A stretch of DNA of 64,000 nt, taken from assembly GCA_964007475.1 (NCBI GenBank), contig OZ023274.1, positions 52,533,678 to 52,597,677 on the forward strand. The letters are read 5' to 3'. Below, in pieces: positions 1-10,715 of this stretch (positions within the stretch are counted from its first letter, which is position 1; each line of letters begins with the position of its first letter). A program made the translations under genes and the position numbers. The notes beneath the pieces were generated by a model. It saw only the letters and a list, made by a program, of their open reading frames with translations. It ran no database searches and was not told the DNA's origin. The DNA comes from Hybos culiciformis (taxonomy: Eukaryota > Arthropoda > Insecta > Diptera > Hybotidae).

Positions 1-762
1 CCGCATATCCCACTGACCGACCACCAGTTCGCCCGCCCGCCAACCCGCACCGCCCTATTTGGATAAGGGGTAAACCCCCTACGCCCTACACAAAAATGGG
101 GCCAATCGGGCCGGTAAATATACTGTAATATTAACATTTACCAAAAGTAAACTCACATTCCCCGGAATTCGTACATTCACCGTAACATATACACACATTT
201 ACATTTTTTTTTTACTATAAATATCTTCTTTCTTCTTTTATTTATATAAAACTTAAAGTATGTTTGTCTGCTGCTTATATGTTACCGCTCAATCGATCAA
301 ACTTACACCATGTCTTTACCTCGGGTCGTGGGTTATTACAGGCTATTTTAAAACCTGATTGGAGTCCGATTTCATTCAAGTTTTGTACATAAAAAGAGGA
401 AATGATCAAAAACACAAATCTGGTTTGGTTTGGAAACCTGTTCATTCGATGAATAAGTAAAAATGATAAATCTTAATTCCCCGTAGATAGTTTTCTCCAA
501 ATTTATAAAATAACTGGCTTTTAAAATTCTCTATAAACCTGATAACAAAAATTCCACTTGCAAAAGTAAAACAGTCAGAGTCGTAGCTAGTATATTTATA
601 AATCACAGTGAATAAATACACTGCGAATTGCGTGTTCTGGGGTTTATTTCCAACATTCTAGGATTTTTCTGCAATATTCTAACGAAAACTTACTAAATTT
701 TTACAAAAAAAAAGTAATTTTTTTCATAAAAAAGTAAGTTTTGTAAAACGAAAAAAACTGGT
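1..762. other. intergenic, no gene seen
   Basis: AT-rich DNA without a credible reading frame. The first ~55 bases are GC-rich and, read on the minus strand, resemble the G-rich stretch at about 23765-23800 (both end in GTCAGTGGGAT followed by TGCGG one base later). A copy of the same repeat may therefore run off the left edge. Confidence 0.6.
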
Positions 763-1462
763 CAAATGTCGGATTGTCAAATGTCAGATTGTCAAATGTC
801 AGATTGTCAAATGTCCGTTGTCAAATGTCATATTGTCAAATGTCCGTTGGCAAATGTCCAATTGGCAAATGTCCGTTGGCAAATGTAGGATTGGCAAATG
901 TCCGTTGGCAAATGTAGAATTGGCAAATGTCTGTTGGCAAATGTAGAATTGGCAAATGTCCGTTGGCAAATGTCCGATTTTCATGGGCAAATGTCCTGTG
1001 GCAAATGTCCGTTGGCAAATGTCAGATTGTCAAATGTAAGATTGTCAAATGTCAGATTGTCAAATGTCATATTGTCAAATGTCAGATTGTCAAATGTCAT
1101 ATTGTCAAATGTAGGATTGTCAAATGTCACATTGTCAAATGTCACATTGTCAAATGTCAGATTGTCAAATGTCAGATTGTCAAATGTCAGATTGTCAAAT
1201 GTCATATTGTCAAATGTCAGATTGTCAAATGTCAGATTGTCAAATGTCAGATTGTCAAATGTCAGATTGTCAAATGTCAGATTGTCAAATGTCAGATTGT
1301 CAAATGTCATATTGTCAAATGTCAGATTGTCAAATGTCAGATTGTCAAATGTCAGATTGTCAAATGTCAGATTGTCAAATGTCAGATTGTCAAATGTCAG
1401 ATTGTCAAATGTCCGTGGGCAAATGTCAGATTGGCAAATGTCTTTTGGGCAACTGTCTGCCC
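763..1462. repeat. 15-bp minisatellite (TTGTCAAATGTCAGA-type)
   Basis: About 45 head-to-tail copies of a unit of the form TTGTCAAATGTCAGA. Variants carry CATA, CACA or AGGA in place of CAGA. In the left third a TTGGCAAATGTCCG subtype of 14 bp alternates with 15-bp units. Because 15 is a multiple of three and the unit lacks stops, several frames on both strands stay open and spell pentapeptides such as MSDCQ; this is a by-product and not evidence of coding. The array stops where LINE-derived sequence begins at about 1463. Confidence 0.95.
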
Positions 1463-1463
1463 C

Positions 1464-1828
1464 CCTCACAGGATAAGATTATAAACTCAAACGGGAAAAA
1501 AATGTTGAGCCTTTGCCAGGAACATGATCTTTTTATCATTAATGGTTGCTCGAAAAGTGACAAATTAGGTAGCTTATCTTACAATAAGGGCCTACACGCG
1601 ACTTTGAACGACTTTTGTGCATTTTCAGGCAGGTGGTTTAAAGTATTTAAAGATTTTATCGTTGATTCGAAAACTTTCTCGGACCATATGCCTATAATAG
1701 TTCAGATTCAGACAGAGCAACTGCACATTCAGAAGGAGATGCAATTGCTTCCTAAGCTCCGCTGGAGACCGCACTTGCAAGCGAAATATCGAGAAAATCT
1801 AGACCAGTTTGCAAGTCAAGCTGATTGA
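1464..1828 (+). pseudogene. LINE-A endonuclease remnant
   Basis: The reading frame runs out of the minisatellite into recognisable LINE endonuclease sequence: an NGKKM...L segment, an FCAFSGRW-like strand and SDHMPIIVQI, the SDHxP active-site motif of apurinic-type endonucleases. The N-terminal half of the nuclease, including the first catalytic residues, is missing because the element is truncated at the minisatellite boundary. A stop at 1826-1828 separates it from downstream LINE sequence, so it is a non-functional fragment. Confidence 0.75.
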
Positions 1829-2429
1829 GACGATGCTCCAGTTAACGAGATGGGAACTTTATTGTTAAATGGAATTATTAGCTCGGCCCCATTTGCGCAA
1901 AAGAAAATTAGAGCTTCGGGAAGAGAAAAATGGTTCGATTGGGACTGTTCTAAAGCTAGGAGTAGATCCTTCATCTGGCTCAAGCTAGCTAGAAGAAACA
2001 ATTCTGCTTATTTCCGAAGGTGCTACGTGAGAGCTAATCAAGAATATAAAGCTTTATGTCACAAAAAGAAAAATGTTTATTTTTTTAATCTTGCCACAAG
2101 TCTGAGTAATGCGAAAGATTCGAATATTTTCTGGAAAAAGGTTAAAGAGTTGAAGGGCGACAAATTTATTTCCGGTAACAAAATCAGAGCAAATGTTTTT
2201 GCTTTGTACTTCGAGGATTTACTGAATATTGGTCCTGATACTTTTTCGATTCATTATGCAGCGAATCTAGTTGAAAACGAGCTTCTGGACCAAAGCATAA
2301 CAATAGACGAAATAAAGACAGCACCTGCTAAGGCTAAGGAACACTCAACCAACTCCTACCTTGAGAAAATTTGTCAATTTTATAACAAGATTCTCGAGTA
2401 CAATCCCTGAAAGCTTTACTAAATCCATC

Positions 2430-3711
2430 ATTTTCCCATTTATAAGGCTGGTGATCCTGAAAGCGTAGAAAACTACCGAGGCATTTCGTTCCTTAATGTA
2501 ATATCGATTTTGTTCACTGCAGTAATTCTTGGAAGGCTCGAATATTTTATTGAAAAGCACCAGCTGTTGAGCCAGTTTCAGGCCGGCTTTCGACGTGGCT
2601 ACTCAACGGCTGATCATTTGTTTACTTTTTTAACAATAGCAGATAAATAACTTTTCACAAAAACGAAAAAAACTCTACGTTCTATTTGTAGACTTGAAGG
2701 CTGCCTTCGATTGTGTAGACAGGAAAGCTTTAGTATACAAACTGAGCAGGCTGGGCATATCTTCGAAAATACTTAGAGTGATCGAAAATATATACGAAAA
2801 CACCGAGACTGCGGTTTGAGATGGGTCCACCCTTTCTGGATGGTTTAAAGTGACAAAAGGTGTCCGTCAGGGATGTCTTCTCTCCCCACTTATTTTCGCT
2901 CTGTTTATTGACGATATCATAGACGTGCTTCCCGGAGGAGTGCAGATGGAGGATCTACTAATAAAGATCTTGCTTTATGCGGACGATGTAGCCCTTTTCG
3001 CCGAGACACCTGAAATGATGCAAATGATGCTGAATCGCCTCTCCGAATATTGCAAAAACTGGTCACTGCAGGTAAATCTTTCTAAAACTAAAATTATGGT
3101 GATAAAAAAAAAATGCAGGAAGATTTGCATCTAATGAAAAATGGTTTTTTGATGGTAACAGGGTCGAGGTGGTTAACCATTACAAAAACTTAGGTCTAAC
3201 AATAACTCCACAAATTAATATGAAACCTCATCTAGAAAATAAGCTATCCAAGTCAATCCTAGCTTTAAACACTACATGGAAAAATCTAATGACTAAATGT
3301 GAAAGTCCGAATAGTGCAAAGTATCGTATCTTTCAAGCTGTAGCACAATCCATTATATGTTACGGCTGTCAAGTCTGGGGTTATAAGTCTTATGATGTGG
3401 TTGAAAAATTATTAAGATTTTTGCTAAAAAGAACATTTTTTCTTCCTTTAAATGCACCAAGTTATATGATTATTCTAGAGACAGGCATTTCTCCTTTGTA
3501 TGTGTATACGTTGAAATTGCATCTGGACTACATATTAAACGTTCTGAGCCTCGAAAATTACAGATTACCAAAAAAATTAGCGCTGTATAGTATTCAACAT
3601 AAGGCCAGTTGGTGTAAAGAAATATTTGCACTTGCCGATGAATTTAATGTCCAGATTGATTTTGGAGCAGATAAAATGAACCTGAAAAAAAACACTATAC
3701 AAATTAATTGA
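2430..3711 (+). pseudogene. LINE-A reverse transcriptase remnant
   Basis: Reading through several frames gives the usual series of LINE RT blocks: ENYRGISF near 2470, QAGFRRGYST near 2580, DLKAAFDCVDR near 2695, GVRQGCLLSPLIFALFIDD at 2860-2920 and the catalytic LLYADDVALF near 2970-3000. A thumb-like region extends to 3711. TAA at about 2648 and TGA near 2817 interrupt the domain, and the frame changes again at 3132. The YADD residues survive, but the gene is dead. The order and wording match LINE-B, so both are copies of one family. Confidence 0.8.
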
Positions 3712-3886
3712 ATTAGTTGATGTAGATTTGCGAAACTTTGCACTAGAACAAGCGTCAGCCTCGACATCTAGATCCCTATACTCGCAATTACAACATAATC
3801 TCTGCGAACGAAATTATTTTAACGACAGGTACACCTCCCATGAAATCAGTACCATTTTTAAAACGAGAGGAGAACTACTAAACATA

Positions 3887-4151
3887 AATTCGCCTGCTCA
3901 GAAATGAAACAACGTATAATGAAAAGTATAGTTTCGAGTAATTTGAATTTAAAGATTTGAAAATTAAAAAAAACGTATGAAAAAATATCAAGTAGCGTAC
4001 AATTTTCATCTAAAAAACTTATTTAAATAAACATTTAGAATATTGCAAAGTAGTTGTACTTATAAAATCGAGTACGAGGAATCGAATGGTGCTATTGTCA
4101 AATAATGACGTATAAATGTCATACGTTGTTTCATTTCTCAGCAGACGAATT
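3887..4151. mobile_element. MITE inserted in LINE-A
   Basis: A roughly 265-bp inverted-repeat element. The left end reads AATTCGCCTGCTCAGAAATG and the right end, on the other strand, AATTCGTCTGCTGAGAAATG; both continue AAACAACGTAT. ATA flanks it on each side (3884-3886 and 4152-4154), a possible short TSD. It separates the body of LINE-A from its C-terminal zinc-motif segment. It has no coding capacity. The exact ends and superfamily are uncertain. Confidence 0.65.
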
Positions 4152-4551
4152 ATAGGCCGCATTTCCCCACGACTAATGAACTCTGTAATCTGTGCAATCT
4201 TCAAGTTAGAGAGGACACATTTCATTTCTTACCAATTTGTCCGATATTAAGGGAGTGGAGATTATTGTACTTTGGTAAGGAATTTTTAAGTCCTGCGGAA
4301 GTAAAAACTATTCTTAATGGTGAAAATTGGTTGGTCCTTGTTGGCTACAGCAGGAATGCTTTGCTTTTCCGGAGAGATTTCCAGGAAGATTCGTAATGAT
4401 TAAGTCGGTATGATTAATTCGTTTTTATTTAGTTTTTTATTTTTCTTCTTTTTGTTAAGTTTTATTGCAGCATGTTTTTAAGTACATGAAGAAAAGGAAG
4501 TAAGTTAGGAAGCGAAAAGTATAAAGAAAGGATAACTTAAAGGATACTTAA

Positions 4552-4650
4552 ATATTATTATTATTATTATTATTATTATTAGTTTTAAAATTATTTTAAT
4601 TAATGAATTGCCATGTACATATTATACCCATATTAATTGAAACAAAATGA

Positions 4651-4713
<63 letters not shown>
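4552..4713. repeat. ATT/TTA microsatellite tracts
   Basis: Two runs of ATT trinucleotides (about 4552-4580 and 4638-4713) are separated by AT-rich sequence. They sit at the 3' side of LINE-A and may be its simple-repeat tail, later expanded. Confidence 0.9.
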
Positions 4714-4715
<2 letters not shown>

Positions 4716-6304
4716 ACCTCTTGTGTTGATATCTTGTTCATTCCTTATACGAGCTAGTAGTAATATTTTATGATTGATGTGAGTTGTTAATTTGAAAATT
4801 CAGATCATTAAAGTTGTCTCAATTTTAGAAGGATGGAAGTTGTAGTAAAGTTCCTTATACAGCAAAAAATACGAAAAAGCCGTTCTCTATTATTAAAATA
4901 GTTTGAATGTTGTTTTTGAATTTAGTCGTTTTTTTTACAATATAAATGTTACTGTTCAAAGTTTGCCAGAAGATCTCGTAAATTACCAATAAATTCAAAA
5001 AAAAAAAGAAGTGATGAAAATAAAGATTGAAAATAATTGTTTAAGTGAAAATGCTATGGAAATTATGATGCCCAACATTTTAGAGTTCACAAACATTAAA
5101 AGTTCCAAAATATTTCTTTAAGCCTCATAATTTTAATAAACTGTATTTTTGGAATTTAAAGGAAACTCAACTCTGTTTCAAGCCGATCATGTCATAATCG
5201 GGTTGAAACAGAGTTGAGTTTTCGTCGAGTTATATAAGTTAGTTATTTTATCATTTTAAGGTTTTTGTGGACAACAATTGACCTATACAAATACACTAAA
5301 ATAATTTTTAAAGACATGCCATTAGCTGAGAGATTAATTCGAAATGGTATACTAAAAGGTTTATCTTTTAAAATTTTATTCGTCGTTTCTTTGGAAAATT
5401 GTTGCATTGAATTTTGTTTTTGTCTTGCAGTAAGTAATCAAAAAAACACGAAAAAAGTCTGGAAACATTAACAAAAAAAAAAAAAAGAAGCAATTGTGCT
5501 AAAAAGTCTTTTGACGATCATTTTTAAAATAAATTGTAAATATAATTTCAAACTAAATAGGATTTTTTTTTTATGTGCAAAAATTTTTAAATTTTTATTC
5601 CAAATTTAAAAAAGGATAACACACATGTTATATTACGAATATTATTTTTGATACGAAATAAAAGAAATTTTTATTCTGTTATTTAATTCAAATTACGATA
5701 CAACTATATAAAATAAAATCCTTGAAACTTGAATTTTAAAAAACCTATTTTTGTGGCTACAATTGTAAGGAACGACATCACAATCATGAAAAACTAAGAA
5801 TCCCTTAACGATTTTAAACTAATAAGCTTTAGAATTTTCGGGTTTAAATAAGGTTTCACAAATATTCATAAATAGTTGTTGAGTTAAAGGAGGTTTATCA
5901 TACAAAAAATTTAGGTGTTTTAACTTGAGTTAAATGTGAGTTAAATTAGGTTAACCTAATAAAACCCAGCATTGTTTATTTAGATTCAATGAATATATGT
6001 CCTGATTACGCGAAAAATTACACATGGCCAGCGTTTGTATAATAAAAAAATGTCTAACAAAAAGCATTAAAATAGAAATAAAAATGGAATAAAATTGACG
6101 TTTGTTTCATGAAAAATTGAAATAAATTAATTTAGCTGTCGTACGTATTTGAAAAAAAATTTCTTTTTAAAACCAAACTTTTATTTAATGAACTAAAAAG
6201 TAGAAAATAATAAAACATAAAGTAATAAAAAACTGTCTGAGTCCTTTGTGTATGCAACTTAAACAGTTTATAATAATCAATGAAAAACGAAATTTAATTT
6301 AGCT
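4714..6304. other. AT-rich intergenic DNA, no gene seen
   Basis: There are no supported genes. The only structure noted is the inverted repeat at 5164-5218, entered separately. Confidence 0.6.
5164..5218. repeat. short inverted repeat (GAAACAGAGTTGAGTT family)
   Basis: The arms AACTCAACTCTGTTTCAAGC and GTTGAAACAGAGTTGAGTT face each other around a 15-20 base loop. The same arm sequence occurs at 45566-45650, also as an inverted pair, so this is a dispersed foldback MITE rather than a chance hairpin. Confidence 0.7.
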
Positions 6305-6412
6305 CTAAATGCTCCTCTACCGCTATATTTTAAGTCACGTTACACAGCTTATTGTATTCTACTCTCACACCCTTTCATTTGATACCCACGTCGAGGGGTT
6401 TGTATTCTATAT

Positions 6413-6947
6413 CAGTGATTCCCAAAGTGTGGGTCGCGACCCACTGCTGGGTCGCGAGTTGATTCTAGGTGTGTCGCTAATAATTTTATTATTTGTATTT
6501 ATTTTCAATCATATAGGCAGGCATGTGTTTAAAGCATATTTTTAGGTGCTTGTAATATTTTTCTCAACAAATGTCTGTATTCAAAAGGTTACAGTACAAA
6601 ATTCATATCCAGTTTTACACACTGCATCTTTAAAAGTACTACTTCCATTCACAACGACTTACATATGTGAATATGCATTTTCAGCAATGTTTGCATTAAA
6701 AAACAAATATCGCTATAAATTACAGTTATCAAACTCACTTCACTAATACAAAAGTAGATGTCGAAGATTTTATTTCCAAAAACAGAAAAAAGGCAATTCT
6801 TCTCATTAATTAATTATTTTGATATTAATAAATTTATGAATTAAAGTTTTTACTTTTTTGATTTTTACTTTTTTTTTACAGGTGGGTCGCGAGAATCTTA
6901 GGGTTTTAATTAGTGCGTCGCGACTGGTGGAAGTTTGGGAACCTCTG
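6413..6947 (+). mobile_element. non-autonomous hAT element
   Basis: Bounded by inverted ends CAGTGATTCCCAAAGTGTGG and, on the other strand, CAGAGGTTCCCAAACTTCCA. The 8-bp target duplication TTCTATAT lies at 6405-6412 and 6948-6955. The ends and TSD length are diagnostic of hAT. The 535-bp interior keeps the 3' end of a transposase gene (see 6546-6746) and is otherwise deleted, so it would depend on a transposase made elsewhere. Confidence 0.92.
6546..6746 (+). pseudogene. hAT transposase C-terminal fragment
   Basis: A short frame includes LPFTTTYICEYAFSAMFALK followed by NKYR. This corresponds to the hAT C-terminal dimerisation region (typical form: LPF.TTYLCE..FS.L...K.KYR..L). The catalytic core and the BED zinc finger are absent. 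It lies inside the 535-bp hAT element whose ends and TSD are intact, so it is a deletion derivative. The first Met is not a meaningful start. Confidence 0.8.
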
Positions 6948-7121
6948 TTCTATATTATGAGGATTTTTTTAATAATATTCTTTACCGCTAAATTAGATTT
7001 TTAATCAAGTCACAGAGCTTTTATATACATATACCCTTTCATTTGATACCTATGTCGGCGAGGTTGTAGAGAAATATCTAATTCGCGATTCTGTGGTAGC
7101 CGCAATATTTTTTGTGTCTGA

Positions 7122-7127
<6 letters not shown>

Positions 7128-7152
<25 letters not shown>
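7128..7152. repeat. (AT)n microsatellite
   Basis: An uninterrupted TA dinucleotide run of about 24 bases. Confidence 0.95.
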
Positions 7153-7434
7153 TGTATTGCTTTTAGAACCGAAGATGTACAAATCAGTAGATTTTTCTCA
7201 GACAGATAAAAATTTAAGTTAATTAAAAGTTTGTAATAAAAAACTATAATTCTACAATTTTTTGACAAAATCCTTTTAAGGATAAAGTTCGAACAAACAT
7301 TCTTTGAATTAAAAATATAGAAAGTACCTCATAAATATTTTGGCATTCAAAGAATTAAATCGATTCAACAGTTCATTAATTATAAGCATTTTTGTGGAGT
7401 ACTGACGGATGAACGCTTTTACGAAACTAATTTA

Positions 7435-7600
7435 CTAACAAGAAATATAATTCGAACTAAATTTTTATAATTCAATTCTAAAATAATATACATTATCGCT
7501 GAAAGTTTGTGTCTTATTTCATTCGTTCATAAAAATTAATTACCATTTTTATCATTATTTAAATGAGCGGAATTTCAAAAGTATCACTTCTTAGTAGTAA
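7435..7600 (-). other. orphan upstream flank of an LRR gene
   Basis: This stretch (…ACAAGAAATATAATTCGAACT…, then a TTCTAAA…ATACATTATC segment, then AATTAATTACCATTTTTATC and GAGCGGAATTT) matches the DNA just upstream of the LRR gene at 46227-48014 (about 48040-48255), in the same orientation. No LRR coding sequence lies to its left, where the gene should be. It looks like the remnant of a deleted array member or the edge of a segmental duplication. This is inferred from by-eye alignment. Confidence 0.55.
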
Positions 7601-8510
7601 ATTTTTAGTATAGTTGTATAGTGATTTTTAAAATTTCTCTAAAAGATGATGAAAAAAGATGTTTTTTATGTTTTTGTGAACGAAAATTTCACACTTACAT
7701 TTGCCATATAAGTATATTACAAAAATTTTTATTTGCTTTTTTAGTAAGGAGATTGAATTACATATTTTCAAACCCTTTTTTGTTTTTTCGATGGGATATT
7801 TTGTTCTATTTGTGGTCAAAAGTCTATAACTGTTGAACCAACAGTAAGGATCTTACAAAATAAACTGTTTTGGATACTAGACTCAATATTTCTTCGACTA
7901 TTAATTATTATTGCTTTCAACTTTTTCTTAGAATCCTATGTGATGGATTAAAAAAGTGGCAATATTTGGGCCACTGTATGCTCTTCAACAGTTTGGCTTT
8001 ATAATTTAAGTCTACAAATTAAACGAAAGTCCATGCTCATTATGTTCTTCATTTTAGTTTCAAATGAACAAATTTAAAAAAAAATATAATACAAAAATAT
8101 AATTATTATTATTATGACAATTATTGTTATTATTATTATTATTTTGGTTCTCTTATCACAAAAATATTTGGAAATTACACTAAACTTCGCAAAAAAAAAC
8201 CTGTGGAATACATTTCATTTCTATTTACAAACTTCACATAGGTTTGTTTAAATAACTCTAATTTCCGAACAAACCAACATTCCTTCAGTTTGGGGTTTTC
8301 GTCCTTGTTATAAAATTATTTAAAAAAAAAAAAATGATCATCGCCAATATATCTCAAGTTTAATATTATAATTTTTGACTTTTATTGAAATTGCTATCGA
8401 AAAAGTTATGACAAATACCTTCGATATTATAATATATAATTTTAAGGAATGGGGCTTTGTTTGGAAATAAGTTAAGTAAATAATGAAGGAAAAAATTAAC
8501 GTTAACCGTA
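7601..8510. other. AT-rich 3' flank of the first LRR gene
   Basis: No gene seen. Parts (GGTCAAAAGTCTATAA near 7815 and a GGCTTTGTTTGGAAA segment near 8455) recur downstream of the other LRR genes (near 42190, and as GGCTTTGTTCGGAAA near 46150). The 3' flank is therefore part of the duplicated unit. Confidence 0.5.
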
Positions 8511-10025
8511 TCAGCAAGTGTCTTGGCGCGTCATATATACTATACAACACAATAAGAGAATTATAATGAATAAAAATACTGTAGTTACAAAAAAAAAAGT
8601 AACACTGGTGTAGCTAACCGAAACCTCGTCATTATTTCTGGTCATGGATCTGTTTTTAACATTTTTAAGAAATTGAATTTCACTGTTGTCGTTCATAAAA
8701 TATTGAATAGTTGAATTTTCATTCTTATTTCCATTTTTGATATCGATAAATACATTTTTCATTTCTTCATGTTGTTTTTGTGGATTTTTTTCATAACAAT
8801 CGATTCTTAATCCATTTTGATCGCCAATAGGCGCATAATTTTCAGGTTGTATTAATGACAATCCATATTTGTTAAAATATTTCAACATTTTCTCTAAATA
8901 TGAGCAATTCCAGTGATTATTTGTCAAACCGATTTTCAAATAACTTTTATTAACTTTATAGTCAATTTCTGTCAAATTATTCCCATCTAAGTATAACATT
9001 TTTAAGTAATTCAAATGCAAAATTTGATGTGTATCAAATTTACCCAAATTATTGAAGGATAAATCTAAATGTTCCAATAATGGTATTTTGGAAAAAGTGT
9101 TAAATGCTATTCTTTCCAAATTACAATATGATATATTTAAAGTTCTTAAAGTTGAACTTGACAAAGCATTAGAATGAATTTCACGAAGTTGATGATTCCA
9201 TGATAAATCGAGAATTTTTAATTCATCAATATTTTCGAAAATTTCTTCACCCAAATCTTTAATGTCACAATTTGATAAATTAAGAATCTTCACATATTTT
9301 ATTTCGAAATTTTCTGTTGTTATTTTATTAAATTTATTAAAAGATAAATTTATTTCAGTAGCGGTAAGATTTAAATGAATTGATGTCAAATCGTTATGTT
9401 GTAAATCATGAACTTGGTATCTGTAATCATTTATTGATATCTGGTTTGATAAATTTATGTCATTTAATTTATTGAAAGAAATGTTACTTGAAGTTAAATG
9501 AGGAAATTTATCTAGAACATTTAAAGTTTTGATTTTATTATGACTTAAATATAATTCTTTTATATTATCGGACCCTTCCAAATTGTCAATATTTTCCAAA
9601 TTATTATAAGAAAAGTCAATTATTTCTAAATTTTTAAATAATCCAAATAGGTTTGATGGCAATTTTGTGATCTTATTATTCGAAAAGTTAAGGACCAGGA
9701 CATCAACATTTTGAAATGAATTTGACTCATTAACAACTTCATTTAAATCACAATTTGATGCAATTATTTTGATAACTCTTAACTTATTGTAGAAACTAAT
9801 TGGTAATCTTCTTAAACTGCAATTTCGAAATTCAACTATCTGAGAATATTGAAAATAATTTTCATCAACGGATATGTCTTCAAACGCACTGAAATTAAAA
9901 TTTGAACAAGTTGTTTTCCGTTGTCCAGTATTGATGTGTGAACAATAATCAGTAAAATTTGCAATATTTTCACTTTTTATTAAATCAAAGTTTAAAAAAA
10001 TTAATATCATCAAAATTTTATTCAT
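8511..10025 (-). CDS. LRR membrane protein 1 (short paralogue, 504 aa)
   Basis: A single-exon, type-I membrane LRR protein. It begins with a hydrophobic signal peptide (MNKILMILIFLNFDL), then a Cys-containing N-cap (YCSH…TCSNFNF) and about a dozen LRRs of 22-24 residues with LxxLxLSxN-like cores (for example LEIIDFSYNNLENIDNLEGS). An LRRCT-like cap with NNHWNCSYL and a later CYE follows at roughly residues 360-405. A single TM helix lies near 472-497, with a cytoplasmic tail of only a few residues. It is about 100 residues shorter than its paralogues at 42355 and 46227 because several central LRRs are missing. All copies share 5' and 3' flanks. The architecture resembles insect immune or adhesion LRR receptors, but the ligand and function are unknown. 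Confidence 0.85.
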   Translation of the reverse strand: MNKILMILIFLNFDLIKSENIANFTDYCSHINTGQRKTTCSNFNFSAFEDISVDENYFQYSQIVEFRNCSLRRLPISFYNKLRVIKIIASNCDLNEVVNESNSFQNVDVLVLNFSNNKITKLPSNLFGLFKNLEIIDFSYNNLENIDNLEGSDNIKELYLSHNKIKTLNVLDKFPHLTSSNISFNKLNDINLSNQISINDYRYQVHDLQHNDLTSIHLNLTATEINLSFNKFNKITTENFEIKYVKILNLSNCDIKDLGEEIFENIDELKILDLSWNHQLREIHSNALSSSTLRTLNISYCNLERIAFNTFSKIPLLEHLDLSFNNLGKFDTHQILHLNYLKMLYLDGNNLTEIDYKVNKSYLKIGLTNNHWNCSYLEKMLKYFNKYGLSLIQPENYAPIGDQNGLRIDCYEKNPQKQHEEMKNVFIDIKNGNKNENSTIQYFMNDNSEIQFLKNVKNRSMTRNNDEVSVSYTSVTFFFVTTVFLFIIILLLCCIVYMTRQDTC

Positions 10026-10349
10026 TTTTTTTACTTTTTATTTACAGGAAATTTAATTTTATATGTTTTATGTCATCACAAATTGCTTACACAAAAGTCT
10101 TGAGTTTCTCTTAAATTCTAAAACTATTTACTAGGTCACTGAAATTTATTTAATTCTTTCATTCATTAGTTAGTTAGTGGTTAGTTAGCTAAATTGAAAA
10201 TTATTTAGAATGGACTTTTAAAATTTTACTTAGAACTAGATAATACACGTATTTGGCGGGAAAATAATTAAAAATATTTAAAATATTATATTTTTGTACC
10301 ATCTAAAATCTGAAGATTTTATATTTGGACAGCGAAAAAAACCAAAAAG
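10026..10349. other. upstream region of LRR gene 1
   Basis: Conserved with the upstream DNA of the other LRR genes (…GTCATCACAAATTG.TTACACAAAA…, and a ...ATTTGGAC segment near 10323). The end of this conserved block is where the LTR array inserted. Confidence 0.5.
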
Positions 10350-10629
10350 TGTAATAGACCAAATTTATTATTACTGCTATGATCTATCTACCTCTGACGC
10401 CCGTTTATGAATGACCATCATTACTCATTTTTCCTTCCTTCCATTATTTTCTATTATTTTCTATATCTCGCCTACTATGTTAAATTACATATATCTTACG
10501 TAATCTTTTACAATAGCTTAGGTAACTTTAATTAAATATTTCATGACGTCAACCATCAGAGGTAGGAAGATTACTTCTTCTTTTAGTTTTTAAGGAAACA
10601 ATAACAACAACGGGATTTTGTTGCTTACA
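10350..10629 (-). repeat. LTR, left (3' LTR of the array)
   Basis: 280 bp, starting TGTAATAGACC and ending GCTTACA on the plus strand. It appears identical to the other two LTRs and directly follows the left copy of AAAG. Confidence 0.92.
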
Positions 10630-10715
10630 GTTCGGCCAACCTACAAATTCACTGTCCCAGTGAATAAACTTCTTTATATTAACTTGTAGTGCCTTAAGCT
10701 ATAATATAAAAATCA

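Larger units (their letters stand above)
1463..4555 (+). mobile_element. LINE-A, degenerate 5'-truncated non-LTR retrotransposon
   Basis: A decayed APE-type LINE. In order: the C-terminal part of the endonuclease (to 1828, with the SDHMP motif), a linker, reverse transcriptase (about 2430-3711) and a C-terminal CxxC...H...C zinc motif near 4188-4240. Premature stops and frame changes at 1828, about 2410, 2648, 2817, 3132 and 3711 mean it cannot make a full protein. It is closely similar to LINE-B at 15020-20343 on the minus strand. The 3' side is followed by ATT microsatellite, which resembles a simple-repeat tail. The clade is not assigned. Confidence 0.85.
6305..7110. repeat. dispersed repeat carrying CCCTTTCATTTGATACC, two tandem pieces
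   Basis: Two related segments (about 6305-6412 and 6970-7110) each contain TACCGCTA, then a GTCAC(A/G) stretch, then CCCTTTCATTTGATACC and a GAGG(T/G)TTG segment. A third copy is at about 60230-60440. The hAT element 6413-6947 inserted into the first segment. No coding potential was recognised. Confidence 0.6.

Noticed and set aside
799..1484. Several overlapping frames of 60-190 residues on both strands
   Set aside because: All are translations of a 15-bp minisatellite; the peptides are pure pentapeptide repeats with no domain.
5265..5471. 68-residue frame
   Set aside because: AT-rich chance frame with no motif or neighbour support.
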